In this document: positions 23,885-34,251 of the stretch, one piece after another
Layout of the letters: each line of letters starts with the position of its first letter
Numbering within the stretch: position 1 is the first letter of the stretch
NCBI GenBank assembly: GCA_032629725.1
Contig: JAFEVB010000029.1
Coordinates: forward strand, 1,054,001 to 1,118,000
DNA: 64,000 bases
Reading direction: 5' to 3'
Origin: Gremmenia infestans
Taxonomy: Eukaryota > Ascomycota > Leotiomycetes > Helotiales > Hamatocanthoscyphaceae
Translations under genes and position numbers: made by a program
The notes under the pieces: model-generated
The model's input: only the letters and a program-made list of their open reading frames with translations
What the model was told of the DNA's origin: nothing
Databases searched by the model: none

Positions 23885-25092
23885 ATGCCTGGCGATGGTG
23901 ACGAAAATTGGTGGCTGCGCTCCACCGACCAGGAGAGATGGAGGTTGTGTAGAGGCCCGACTCCTTACGAAGACCTGAGCGAGAAGTGGAGGTTGCGAAG
24001 AATGAACCGCAGCCACCAATATCCTTTCGATAGCGACAGTAGGGAGCCTGCTTTGCTTCCCCGTCCCGAATTCATGCTAATCGCTCCAGCAAATCTTCAT
24101 CCTCCAATAAAGCAAGAAGAGAGCACACGCGAGAACCGCCCATCACAAATCCTCCCTTCCTCCCAGAAACTCAGCATCTTCGATTTAGAATCGAAACGCT
24201 ATCGAGGCTTATGGATGGACGAGAAAGCGCCTGCGCGAAATCGGACGGAGGCTCAATGAGATACCAGAGCAAACCAGAAGCAAATTTATCCATCTCGAAA
24301 AGCAACGAACCATTCGAACAGCTGTCAAAGATCTCCTTCCAATATACAGTATCATCCCGAAATATTCTTCGACTTCCTCGCACAAGCGCGCTATTTTCCT
24401 ATAGATCGCTAAAAAGATTGGTTCTGGGGATGGACCTACAACTGAGGATAATATCAGAGCTGCGTATAAATATGTCCTTGACATACACATCCCGACCTAT
24501 TGCGAGAACCTAAAAAAGCTAGTCAGTATATCTCCACTCTCCATCGGCCTCATAGTGCCGTTCAGAGACACGGGAGTCCTCGGCGTCGATGAGCCTCTTG
24601 CAGTCCTTGCCAGGATAGCAGACAGCGGAGAATACAACTCCGATAAAACACACGTATCTCTCTTCAAGGAAGCGTGGGACCAGATATCCTTTATGTACAT
24701 GGTAGAGCGGGAGATAGGGTCCGACGGCCCACTCATTGACATCGAGGCGAAGTGGAGGAGAGAAGCAGGGGAGGAGCCGTGGAAGGAACAGTTGGATTGG
24801 AATGTCACATACGATAAAGGGGTGTACATGGAAAGAATGGTGCGAGCAATTTTCCGGGCCTGAGATACAAGATCGTGGGATTTTGTTGCTGCTTATGCTT
24901 GTTTTAACACCTGATTTCCAGGGCCTGCCGGAGCAGATGTTGGTACTGCGGGGTGGAGATCTGGACGCGTTCCAGGTTCAATGGATTGCGAAGTATGTTG
25001 AGAGGAATGTGCCAGCGTTGATGGAGCTGGTACAGATGTTGAATCCATGGGGAATTGAGGATGTTTCAGAGGGGCTATATGAGCTCTGCTGA
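23885..25092 (+). pseudogene. Frameshifted relic of an unrecognised gene
   Basis: One protein-like reading is scattered over three frames. It opens at 23885 (MPGDGDENWWLRSTDQERWR) and runs in frame to 24257. Sense then moves frame at an ATGG-ATGG tandem duplication at 24211-24218, giving RKRLREIGRRLNEIPEQ. A second shift near 24363 and a third near 24410 follow, then a long stretch 24411-24860 (KKIGSGDGPTTEDNIRAAYK ... LVSISPLSIGLIVPFRDTG) and a further shift near 24840 into LPEQMLVLRGGDLDAFQ to the stop at 25090-25092. No GT..AG pair explains the first shifts. I do not recognise the family. Alternatives are assembly errors or a multi-intron gene that I have misread. Confidence 0.5.
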
Positions 25093-25482
25093 TCAAAGAG
25101 TGTTTAATTTGGCATTGGATAGATTTATGGACGAGCAGTGAGGAGCGCTGTAATTGGAGAACTTGGCTTGACTATTGTATAGAAAATCACTGTTAGAAAT
25201 ACATGGATCAGAATGTTAATAGTATATAAGATAGACACAGATGATTTCAGATTGTATTTATTAGCATATACCGTAGAAAGGGTAGTGTTGAATACTGTAG
25301 CATTGTGGTGGCATTGTGATGTTCAAGGAACGACGTTGGAGGACGTTGAGGTGAAGTGCGATTTTTCCTGCCTTGTTGCCGAGGCTCAAATCATTCCCTG
25401 ATCGCGGCTTCCCCACCACATCCCACCACGAGCTCTTCCACTACCAACCAACTTCCCCAACATCCCTCTTTATTATTTCAAG
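25093..25482. other. Intergenic, upstream of LSM2
   Basis: 390 bp. The first half is AT-rich; the last 100 bp before LSM2 are C/T-rich on the plus strand, typical of a fungal leader. No gene. Confidence 0.5.
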
Positions 25483-25980
25483 ATGCTGTTCTTCAGGTTC
25501 GCACATCATTGACCCCATCTCCAGCTTTGGTTGGACTTCTGCTAACTCTGCAATCTGTCAACAGCTTCTTCAAGACCCTAGTCGACCACGAAGTCACCGT
25601 CGAACTCAAGAACGATATCCAGATCAAGGGCACCTTGAAATCAGTCGATCAATACCTCAATATCAAGCTCGATGACATACAGGTGGTGGAAGAACTGAAA
25701 TATCCTCACTTGGTGAGTTTCTCGCCCAGGCGCAAAAGTCTCGCAACGACGTTTATGGAATACAACAAGGGCTTTGTGACTAATGGTGCGTTGTCTAGTC
25801 TTCGGTCAAGAATGTTTTCATTAGAGGGAGCGTGGTTAGATATGTGCATTTACCTGGAGGCGCGGTAGATACGGCGTTATTGGAAGATGGTAGGTTTCCA
25901 CGTGTGCGCTCCAGAAAATTGCTAAACTTATTATAGCTACACGGAGAGAAGCAGCGCAGCAGGCCCAGAAAACAAAGTAA
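25483..25980 (+). CDS. LSM2: U6 snRNA-associated Sm-like protein LSm2
   Basis: Four exons: 25483-25496, 25565-25712, 25799-25889 and 25937-25980 (297 nt, 98 aa). The first exon is 14 nt and codes MLFF plus part of a Ser. The joined product has the Sm1 motif (FFKTLVDHEVTVELKND), SVDQYLNIKLDD and the Sm2 motif (VFIRGSVVRYVHLP), and ends LLEDATRREAAQQAQKTK. Length and termini match LSm2 closely. It is part of the LSm2-8 ring on U6 snRNA in the nucleus and the LSm1-7 ring in cytoplasmic mRNA decay. Introns are 68, 86 and 47 nt, and the first has a GCTAAC branch site. Confidence 0.95.
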
Positions 25981-26368
25981 GATGGATACATTGGTTACGG
26001 AGAATGCAGGAAAGATACCCAGGTTGTGTTGGAGCAATGCGGGGGACGCGACGAGTATTGAGGACGGTCCCACCTCAGCATCTGTGAGCAAATGCTTCCT
26101 TGAGTCAGGAGCTTCTCTTGCTCCTGATCTAGTGTTTCTGGGGCGTATCAAGGTGGTCTATAGCATAGCATTGAGCATGGAGTTCAGGGGTTGAGCCACC
26201 CTACAGAGGTCAAAAGCTTTGAGAAACGCCATGCAAACTGAATCATAGAATCGTTCAATCCAAGAGGTCAATTTGTCCTAAATACACCCTACGTGACCAC
26301 AAGTGCCGGTATCTTTGAACAAATGTGAAAATGTTGATTTCAATCACCTGATGGAAAGTCACGCGACT

Positions 26369-26374
26369 ACGCGT
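26369..26374. promoter_or_regulatory. ACGCGT (MCB-type) element upstream of PSO2
   Basis: An ACGCGT hexamer, next to a second ACGCG at 26361-26365, about 220 bp upstream of the PSO2 start. ACGCGT is the MluI box bound by MBF, which drives G1/S expression of DNA replication and repair genes. Use here is inferred only from sequence and from the gene's role. Confidence 0.4.
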
Positions 26375-26516
26375 CAATGATTTATCGCGTTTCCCAAGAG
26401 ATTCTCCTGTCTTTGTCTTGCAACAACAAGCCCAAGCAAATACTCAACCATCAGCTCAATAATCCATTCTACGCAGGAAGATCTTTGATTGCCACAAGAT
26501 TGTGGAAGAATTGCTC

Positions 26517-26582
26517 ATGACCGAGGCTGCAGTCGCCCTCGGAGCCTACGACGAACGCCTTTCCGAACTTATGGATAATTAA
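26517..26582 (+). other. Upstream open reading frame in the PSO2 leader
   Basis: A 21-codon frame starting MTEAAVALGAYDERL and ending TAA 9 nt before the PSO2 ATG. If the transcript start lies upstream it would be translated first and could limit PSO2 translation. A transcript start downstream of 26517 would make it irrelevant. Confidence 0.4.
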
Positions 26583-26591
26583 CTACCAGAC

Positions 26592-29560
26592 ATGTTTCGA
26601 AATCCACGAGAGAATTCCAACACATCGATTGAGGCACCTCTAAAACCCTCAACTGGCAGACCACCGACGCCACCGAACGGTATCTCTACCCCTCATCAAC
26701 AACCATCCGCAATGGCGAGTCGAAGCTCTACGAAACCACTCACGCCACGTCCGAACTCGAAATCAAATGTGCCAATGCCGAATCGGCCGAGCACCAAGAA
26801 GGCCGCTCTCTCGAGAACTCCAGGGAAGGGCAATAATAGCATCCTCAATTTCTTTAAGAAAGTCGATTCTCCTATGAAAGATGACTCGATTTTCCTGTCT
26901 CAGGGATCGCAAGCCAACCCGCTCCCTGCGCATCCAGCACTCGGTGCTGATATTTTAGACGAGGCATTGGATGATATATATGGGGACAACGAGAATGAGA
27001 GGTTCAACGAGAAAGCAGGGCCCGTGAAGAAGCGAAAGACGTCGAACACAAGCTCACTGAGCGGGGCAGATAACAATGGCGAAGAGGATGTATCAATGGG
27101 TGTTGATGGTACCGGATTCCTCGGAGATCTTCTCCCAGCAAAGGATGCTTGTACACCACCTCCCCCACAACCTGCTACCAAGTCCAAGGCAAAGAAGCCG
27201 CGGCGGAAAGGACCCTTCCTCTCGGACTCAGAAAGTGATTACGAAGTTGACTTTGAGAGCAACAAAGCCAACCAAGCTACTGCTCTAGGAGAGGAAAAGA
27301 GGGGGCTTCGAACTCGTGTCTCGAAACAACCAGATTTGAATGAATTAGTGGAGATGAACTCCGTAGAGCAGGAAGATATACTGGCAAACCAACCTGTCGT
27401 GCCAGAAGTGAAGTCCGTCAGGCCACTGTACAGGCGGCGAACAAGAGTACCTGTTGCAAAAGCACAAGCAAAGTGGGAGGCTCTACAACCTAGCTCGAGA
27501 TCCGCAAGTAGATCAAGCTCGGATCGTGGTTCAGAGGGGGAGAGATCTAGCGTGGTAGAATTACCAAAGCAAGAGAGTCCAGCGCTGCCAGACATTCCGA
27601 CTTTAAAAAAAGAGGCTACTAGTATTGATGAATGGAGCAAGTTTGATGATTTTGACGAGTATCCTGATGATGAATTCGCTGGTGGCGAAGAGTTTGTGGA
27701 GCGGAAGTGGATGGAGGAACAAGCAAAGCTGGAGGCAGCAGAAGCCGGGCAAGATTTTAATGGCTTTGGCGATGACCATGTCGATGGAATGGCCCCAGGG
27801 GAAGAAATGACGGCCTCTTGTCCGATTTGCAGTGTTAAACTTGGTGGAATTACCCCCGATGAAGCTACGAGACATGTCAATGGCTGTCTGGACGATAATC
27901 CGATACCCTTGCCAAAGCTCGCCAAAACAGAATCTTTAGAGGTGAAGATGATGCCCCAAGGAGCCAGCAATCGCTTCGCGCGAAAGGCAGCAGTACCTAG
28001 ACCAGGTCAAGCAAATCCGATCGAAGCTGATGTAAAGGATGTCACGGCTACATCTGCATTCTCGAAAATCATGTCAGGTCATGCAGAAGACGCCGCCTGG
28101 GCTACTGCGGCAGCTGCTGAAAACTCCTCGAGAGGAAAGCCGGCTTACCAGAGGACTTGTCCTTTTTACAAGATCATGCCTGGTTTCTTTATTTGTGTTG
28201 ATGCTTTCAGATACGGTGCTGTTCAGGGTTGCAATGCATACTTTCTGAGTCATTTTCATAGTGACCACTACATTGGGTTGACAGCTTCGTGGTGTCATGG
28301 TCCAATATATTGCAGCAAGGTTACGGGCAATCTGGTCAAGCAGCAATTACGGGTTGATCCCAAGTGGGTAGTGTCTTTGGACTTTGAGGAAAGATCTGAC
28401 GTTCCTGGCACACAAGGAGTAGCAGTCACAATGATACCAGCAAATCATTGCCCCGGCAGTTCTCTCTTCCTATTCGAAAAAGTCATAGGAAAAGGAAACA
28501 CCCCCAAGATCCAACGTGTTCTCCACTGTGGCGACTTCCGCGCCTGTCCAGCACATCTCACCCATCCACTCCTGATGCCAAACATCGTCGACTCTCTTAC
28601 AAAGAAGACAAAACAGCAAAAGATCGATGTCTGCTACCTTGACACAACCTACCTCAATCCACGCTACGCCTTCCCCTCGCAAGAAGAAGTCATCACAGCA
28701 TGCGCAGACATGTGTGTATCCCTCAGAAAGGAACGCGCCGAAGACGGCGATGCTTGGGAAACAGCCAAACGCGAGCGCGCCGGTTCCAGCATGGCGAAAT
28801 TTATCGCCTCCGCACCTGCCCTCAAGCCCGAAGACGACAGTATAGCCATGTCTCTCACCTCCGGAAAAGCCCGAGGAAGACTACTGGTTGTATGTGGGAC
28901 TTACAGCATCGGCAAAGAGCGCATCTGTATGGGTATCGCTCGAGCTCTCGACTGCAAGATTTGGGCTCCCCCAGGCAAGATGCGCATTTGTGCCGCGCTG
29001 GAAGATCCAGAACTGATGAGCCGCATGACGGATGATCCAAAGGAGGCGCAGATCCATATGCAGATGCTGATGGAAATTCGGCCAGAGACGTTACACGAGT
29101 ATTTGACTGGGTATAAGCCGCATTTTAGTCGGATCGTGGGATTCAGGCCTAGTGGGTGGAATTACAAGCCACCTACTTCGAGGTACGTGCCTTGTTCCCA
29201 GCCCCGTATTAGGAGTTTATTTTTAACAGTTCCAACAGATTAACCACCTCCCCAACCCTCCAAAACATCCTCTACTCTCCCTCCTGGTCCTCCCACTTCT
29301 CCCTACACGACCTGACACCCCAACGCGGCTCCACACGCGAAGCATCCTGTTTCGGCGTTCCTTACTCAGAGCATAGCTCGTTCCGCGAGCTTACCATGTT
29401 TGTGTGTGCCTTGAGGATTGAAAAGATTGTGCCGACGGTTAATGTTGGAAGTGCGGCGAGTAGGAGTAAAATGAAGGTGTGGATTGAGCGGTGGCTTGCG
29501 GAGAGGAGGAAGAACGGTACGATTACGTTGGGGAGTGGGGAGGGTCAGGTTAGGTGGTAG
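26592..29560 (+). CDS. PSO2: DNA interstrand cross-link repair nuclease PSO2/SNM1
   Basis: Two exons, 26592-29182 and 29239-29560 (2913 nt, 970 aa; 56-nt intron). The N-terminal 400 residues are disordered, with a PIP-box-like NSILNFFKK near residue 85. A UBZ-type zinc finger (CPIC ... HVNGC) sits at about 410-430. The metallo-beta-lactamase domain starts near 530 with YFLSHFHSDHYIGL (HxHxDH, about 550-556), followed by NHCPGSSLFLFE and LHCGDFRACP. The beta-CASP part ends with FGVPYSEHSSF and VPTVNVGSAASRSKMK. It is a nuclear 5' exonuclease for repair of DNA interstrand cross-links. The second intron acceptor has an in-frame alternative 9 nt upstream; the chosen one gives the conserved TSRLT junction. 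Confidence 0.94.
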
Positions 29561-30233
29561 ATTGTGGTGTTGAGATATATAGGCGGGATGGCTGGTGTTA
29601 TTTGGATTTGTATTGGCGGTTGTCATGAGACACAGGCTGTCGATTTTTTACTCCTTGAAGGTGTGTATAAACACTGAATCAGCATTACAGGCAATTAAAT
29701 ACCCAGCACGCAAACCGGTGAAGAAGCTCTGTGGTTTCTCCAGAGCCTCTTCTGCCAACCGCGATCCTAAGATCATCGCTCGATTTTGCTTCTGCATCCC
29801 TCTTCGTCATTTTAGCCCCCTGGCTATTGTGCTATTTTTCTTTCTATCGGATTATAGAGGGGGCGGACACATAATCGGACCCTTTGCACACAAATCATGC
29901 ATTCCTTCGTGGTTGCTGGGTCGGTTTTACCATATAAATAAGTACCCACAGATCAGAAATCCATTAAACTCCATCTTTTACACCTCTAGGTCTCCCCTGA
30001 AAATAACAGAGAGCTCTCGTGCACGTGCTATATCCACGTGCTGTGCGCGGCACTCAGTATCTTGCCGACTTCTAAATTTCTTCAATATTTTGACATGAAA
30101 ACCAGACATAAATAGAACTCAGGCTCAGTCGTTCTTTCATCGAGCATATTCGAAATTTTGCTGAACCTCAGTCATCAGAGCCAGCGCACTGCTAGCGACA
30201 CCTAAAATTATCTCCTGATCGTTTCAGAGTCAA
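29561..30233. other. Intergenic between PSO2 and the F-box relic
   Basis: 673 bp. A long plus-strand open frame (29595-30098) crosses it but shows no domain or coding bias that I can support. Two CACGTG boxes lie at about 30020-30040. Confidence 0.5.
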
Positions 30234-31902
30234 ATGTCGATGGCGTTGAACGGAGGATCGGTCAGCGCTGACCATGGCTTTGATCTCGATGATCTCTCAC
30301 GACCAAAGCTTAGACCGCTACAAATCCTGGACATGCCTGACGAGATACTTGCCAAAATATTCCACCATGTGAAAGGATGGGATTATCCCAATACTGAGCG
30401 TCATTTTGCCGAAGATATCTTCAACGTTCCCGAGATCCAGAATGTGAGACTTAAATGCCAGAGATTTTATGATACCAGCTCTCATCTGCTCATCCATTTC
30501 CTCGATGTCGAATTAAATCTGTCATCTCTCTCACATTTTGAAATGGTATCTCGCCATCCCATCATCAGCAAAGGTGTGAAAACAGTTCGAGTCATCATTC
30601 ACCTCTATGAACCCGAATTGGCTGATAAAATTAATGTGTTCGCGACATACATTTTAGCTAAATTAGAGGACAGAAGTGTCTTTGAAGAAATAATGGCTAG
30701 TGATCCAGGCGACTTGGGCGGAGGCCCATCCAAAGAAAATGCTGGAGGAAATGATCCCAAAAATCAGAACGATAGTGGATTCGTGGGCAGCTTTTGCCCA
30801 AGGCGGCCCCGATCACACTGCGTCCGCTGAAGATTTGTCCAATTGGGTTCTGCTGAGACGAGCTCATAATGAATACCGCCGGCGTTTCGCAGAGCAGGAG
30901 ACTTTGCGGGAGAAGAGAGCTTTGACAATAGCCGTCGGCTCTGCATTTGCGAGAATGCCTACGGCAAATCGTCTAATTATCCAAGATAGTGAGGCTCTTT
31001 CAGACGTGCGAAAAAGACCCAAATATTCCGAGCTAGCAACCGATAACGATGCTTTGCTTCGATACACGGTATTCCCGAGCCATTGGGAAGATGCGAGAAC
31101 ATGGGATTTGCGAGACCTAGACGTGGATATGCTGGTAAAGTTGCCACTGGCTATCCACAAAGCTGGAGTCTTACTTACTAGTCTCTGGATTGAAACATCA
31201 CCTCCCAGAGATCTCAACCTGCTAGCGACCAGTAGAGGAGACGGCCAAGCTCTCACGGCTGCGATGCGGAAGCTGGAGCACTTTCAACTTGAGATGAAAG
31301 GGGGGAAAGATCTGGGTTACTGGCGTCCTCGATCGGCAAGTGAGAGTAAGCATTTGAATAGGTTCTTGACCTCAGTCCTCAAGTCGGATCATCTCACGGA
31401 TGTAAATCTTGATTTATCTTTGACATGGGATAAGCCCAATCAACCTTGTTTCAACCTAGGCACTATCACTTCTCTGTGCCCGTGGCCGAAACTATACATT
31501 CTTTAGTTTACCGGCGCATATCTCCATATCTCAGAGCTAGAGCGATTCATCGGCCAGATGAGCCGGTCAGTTGAGCACATGTCTTTAAGGGATGTCCATC
31601 TAGTAGGGGGGATGTGGGCTGAGGCGCTTGATATATTGCGCAAAAGGTTTGATATTAGCTATTCTCTTAGCGATCTGTTAGATGCGGAGTGTGATGAAAT
31701 GTCTGAGGCGAAGAGAATGGCATTTTTCAAGCTTAAACGGGTCAACTATGGCTATTATAACCCAGTCTCGGCGTATGTTTCTGGAGCTCCACGCATAACA
31801 ATGTACGTTTGTCTTCCTAAAGTTATGGAAGCAACTGGACTACTAGGCTTGTTTGCCAACTGTGAAGTCTATTTTGAAAGAACGTATAAAATCGGGTTCT
31901 AG
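30234..31902 (+). pseudogene. F-box protein gene broken by a frameshift and a stop codon
   Basis: The first frame (from 30234) codes an N-terminal F-box, RPLQILDMPDEILAKIFHHV, and reads well to about residue 155. Between about 30694 and 30720 the sense passes to the next frame without room for an intron (WAEAHPKKMLEEMIPKIRTI onward). That frame runs to a TAG at 31504-31506, after which the same frame reopens directly (FTGAYLHISELERFIGQM) and ends at 31902. An intact protein would be about 555 aa, typical of the large fungal F-box families that act as SCF substrate adaptors. Two independent lesions argue for a true pseudogene over a sequencing slip. The downstream DNA is AT-rich. Confidence 0.68.
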
Positions 31903-32575
31903 CTGAATCAGTGTAGGTAAAAGTTCAGCGACTATAGAAACTAATATCTAACTAAACATCTATGCATTCATATACTAGCTTATATAAAGTAGTGCAAGGG
32001 TCTCTACTATAATTGTTAGAAAAAAGATAAGTAATTATAAACTATTATCAAGCTTGTTAACATTTTTTAATACTAATACTCCTTCTAAATCCTCACTAAA
32101 ACTCCCTCTCTACTAGCTAAATATATCAGATGCTAAAGATGATAATATATAGGATATAGAGAGGGATGCTAGCAATCAAGCGCAGTTTAGTTAGGGTAAG
32201 CTTTTAGTGATGCTGTGATAGTAGGAGCACGACTGACCAGCCTTAGCATCTGCATCTGTAGCTTGCAACCGCGCATGCATATATGGGCGTAGTCAGCACT
32301 AAAATTCGCTGCAAGCCTCCAATTAATAACGCGAAACTCTCTTCCTAAATTCCCGGGATCGATAGCTTTAACTAAAGGTCAGCGAATTGTAAGCCACCCT
32401 AGGAGGCACCAGTGACACCGGTCAAAGATGTAGTAGGGATGCTAGCCTACAAGTTCGCGGAACATCACGCTAATACCTACGTATAATATGGACCACAGGT
32501 AGCATTCAACACACAAAGATCTCAGAGAACATCATCCCACCCACCACCACCACCCAACAACCAGAGATAGATACC
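31903..32575. other. AT-rich intergenic stretch at the left cluster edge
   Basis: 673 bp. From about 31910 to 32165 it is strongly AT-rich with many TA dinucleotides and no coding sense, which is how repeats look after repeat-induced point mutation. The last 100 bp before the hydrolase have a CCACC-rich leader. Confidence 0.5.
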
Positions 32576-33366
32576 ATGGCTCCCACCATTCTTTTTGTCC
32601 CGGGATACTGGGAAGGTCCAGTCACATTCGAGCGCGTTGTCTCTTTACTGAGATCTCAAGGGTGTCCAACTGAGATCGCCGAGCTAGTCAGTACAGGAAC
32701 TACCAGTCCAGGGAATCCATCTATGCTGGATGACATCGCAGCAATCAGATTGGCAGTGCAGAAATTGGTCGAAGAGGAAGAAAAGGACGTGATTTTAGTC
32801 GTTCACTCGATAGCTGGCATGTTGGGCCCCTGCGCTATCAAAGGCTTAGGTTCAAAGATTCGATCGGACGCGGGTTTGAAGGGAGGCGTGAGGAAGATTG
32901 TCTTTCTCGCTGCAGCCATTGCTCCAGAAGGTTTTACTCATACGCCCATGCCATTTTTTGAATATGATGTATGATTTTCATCCGCGCTTGCCGTGTTTTC
33001 ACACCTCCTTGCTTTTGGGAATAGATAACTGATTCATTTGTACAGGGTGGCGCAATTCATTGCAAGACACCGGAAAGGCTGTTATTCAATGACCTTGATG
33101 CTGTCACGACAGAGAAGTGGGTGAAGGTATTGAGACCGCAACCGGCAGCCGGGTGGGATGACACCGTGACATACTCGGGCTGGAAAGAAGTGCCAAGCGT
33201 ATATCTGGTTTGTGCAAAAGATGCAATATTGCCAGAAACCATGCAGTTAGGATTTGCGCAGCTTGCTGGGAGCCAAATCACGAGATGCAACGCTGGACAC
33301 ATGGTGCAGATCAGTATGCCTGAGAAAGTGGTTGAAGTTGTCATAGCTGCGGCAGAGGCGAACTAG
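32576..33366 (+). CDS. Small alpha/beta hydrolase at the edge of the cluster
   Basis: Two exons, 32576-32968 and 33046-33366 (714 nt, 237 aa; 77-nt intron). The protein begins MAPTILFVPGYWEGP, the oxyanion-loop region of the plant esterase/hydroxynitrile-lyase-like AB-hydrolase group. The nucleophile is Ser in VVHSIAG (about residue 84). Asp in VCAKDAILP and His in CNAGHMVQIS complete the triad. No signal peptide is visible. It sits 0.9 kb from the 3' end of the PKS gene, facing it. Because the PKS lacks a release domain, this enzyme could serve as a trans thioesterase or editing hydrolase; it could equally be an unrelated detoxifying esterase. Confidence 0.85.
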
Positions 33367-34251
33367 AGCCAGTTAGAAACTTCTTAATCATGAAGCATTC
33401 AATCTAGTGTCCGCATGAACCCTGGCATATGATTTGTTTGTGCTCTTGATGGAACTAATAGATGCGGGAGGGAATTTCAGCTACCGCCCAAAATTGAGCG
33501 GAAGAAGGGGACTCACTGCTATGAAATGCAAGACAAATGATTATGCAAAGCATAGAAGCTGCTCTAGAGATTTCCCAAAATACCGTCGGCCAACATAAGC
33601 AAGATCTGGAACAGGGCTCCGTACCCTCTTGTTGAGATATGATATTCTTCGGACCTTAGGTATTACTTGCGAGGATTTTGACAAGATTCAAAGTTGGAGT
33701 CCTACTTGCAGAAGATTATTGCTTCATATAATGGCTGATCAGACATAATCAATTGCTTCAATAATATAAGGAGATAAAAGTGGTGGTGCAATTCGATGAA
33801 ACCGGTGGGGACAACAGGGGAGGTCATCTTGCTTATTAATCATCCCGTCGTCGCCAAATTCAGAGAAAAGCTCTACCTTGAACCACAAGAGACCAATGAA
33901 GAAGGCATGGTATGGCAAAGCTTATCGAACACAGATTGAACAGATTGATAGGAGCTGGGGTCGCCCTCTTGAAGTCTTCAATACTGTACAATGGCTTCCA
34001 TCATCGACCCGCGAGGGCGTAATCCGCCTTGCAATAATTTTGCACTCATCTACAACAGTAAGTGCTCTTGTTATTTGGAGAATCCGATAAGTTATTTGGC
34101 TTTCAAAGGTTTGTAATCTCACGAACAGTAGAACCACCAAGATAGGATTCGATCTAGATCTATAACCTACTCTATAAGCAAAGAACGGTACCTAAGGAAG
34201 GAATCGTCAGGTCATCCCAATCCTACTACTCTTTCTGCCGACAGAGCATCA
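33367..34251. other. Convergent intergenic region
   Basis: 885 bp between the 3' ends of the hydrolase and PKS genes. No supported gene. Confidence 0.55.

Larger units (their letters stand above)
25981..26591. other. Intergenic, LSM2 3' flank and PSO2 promoter/leader
   Basis: 611 bp. It contains an ACGCGT box and a short upstream frame, both listed separately; no other gene is seen. Confidence 0.5.

Noticed and set aside
29595..30098. 167-codon plus-strand frame
   Set aside because: Random-looking composition rich in Cys, Phe and Arg, no homology signal, overlaps likely promoter DNA.
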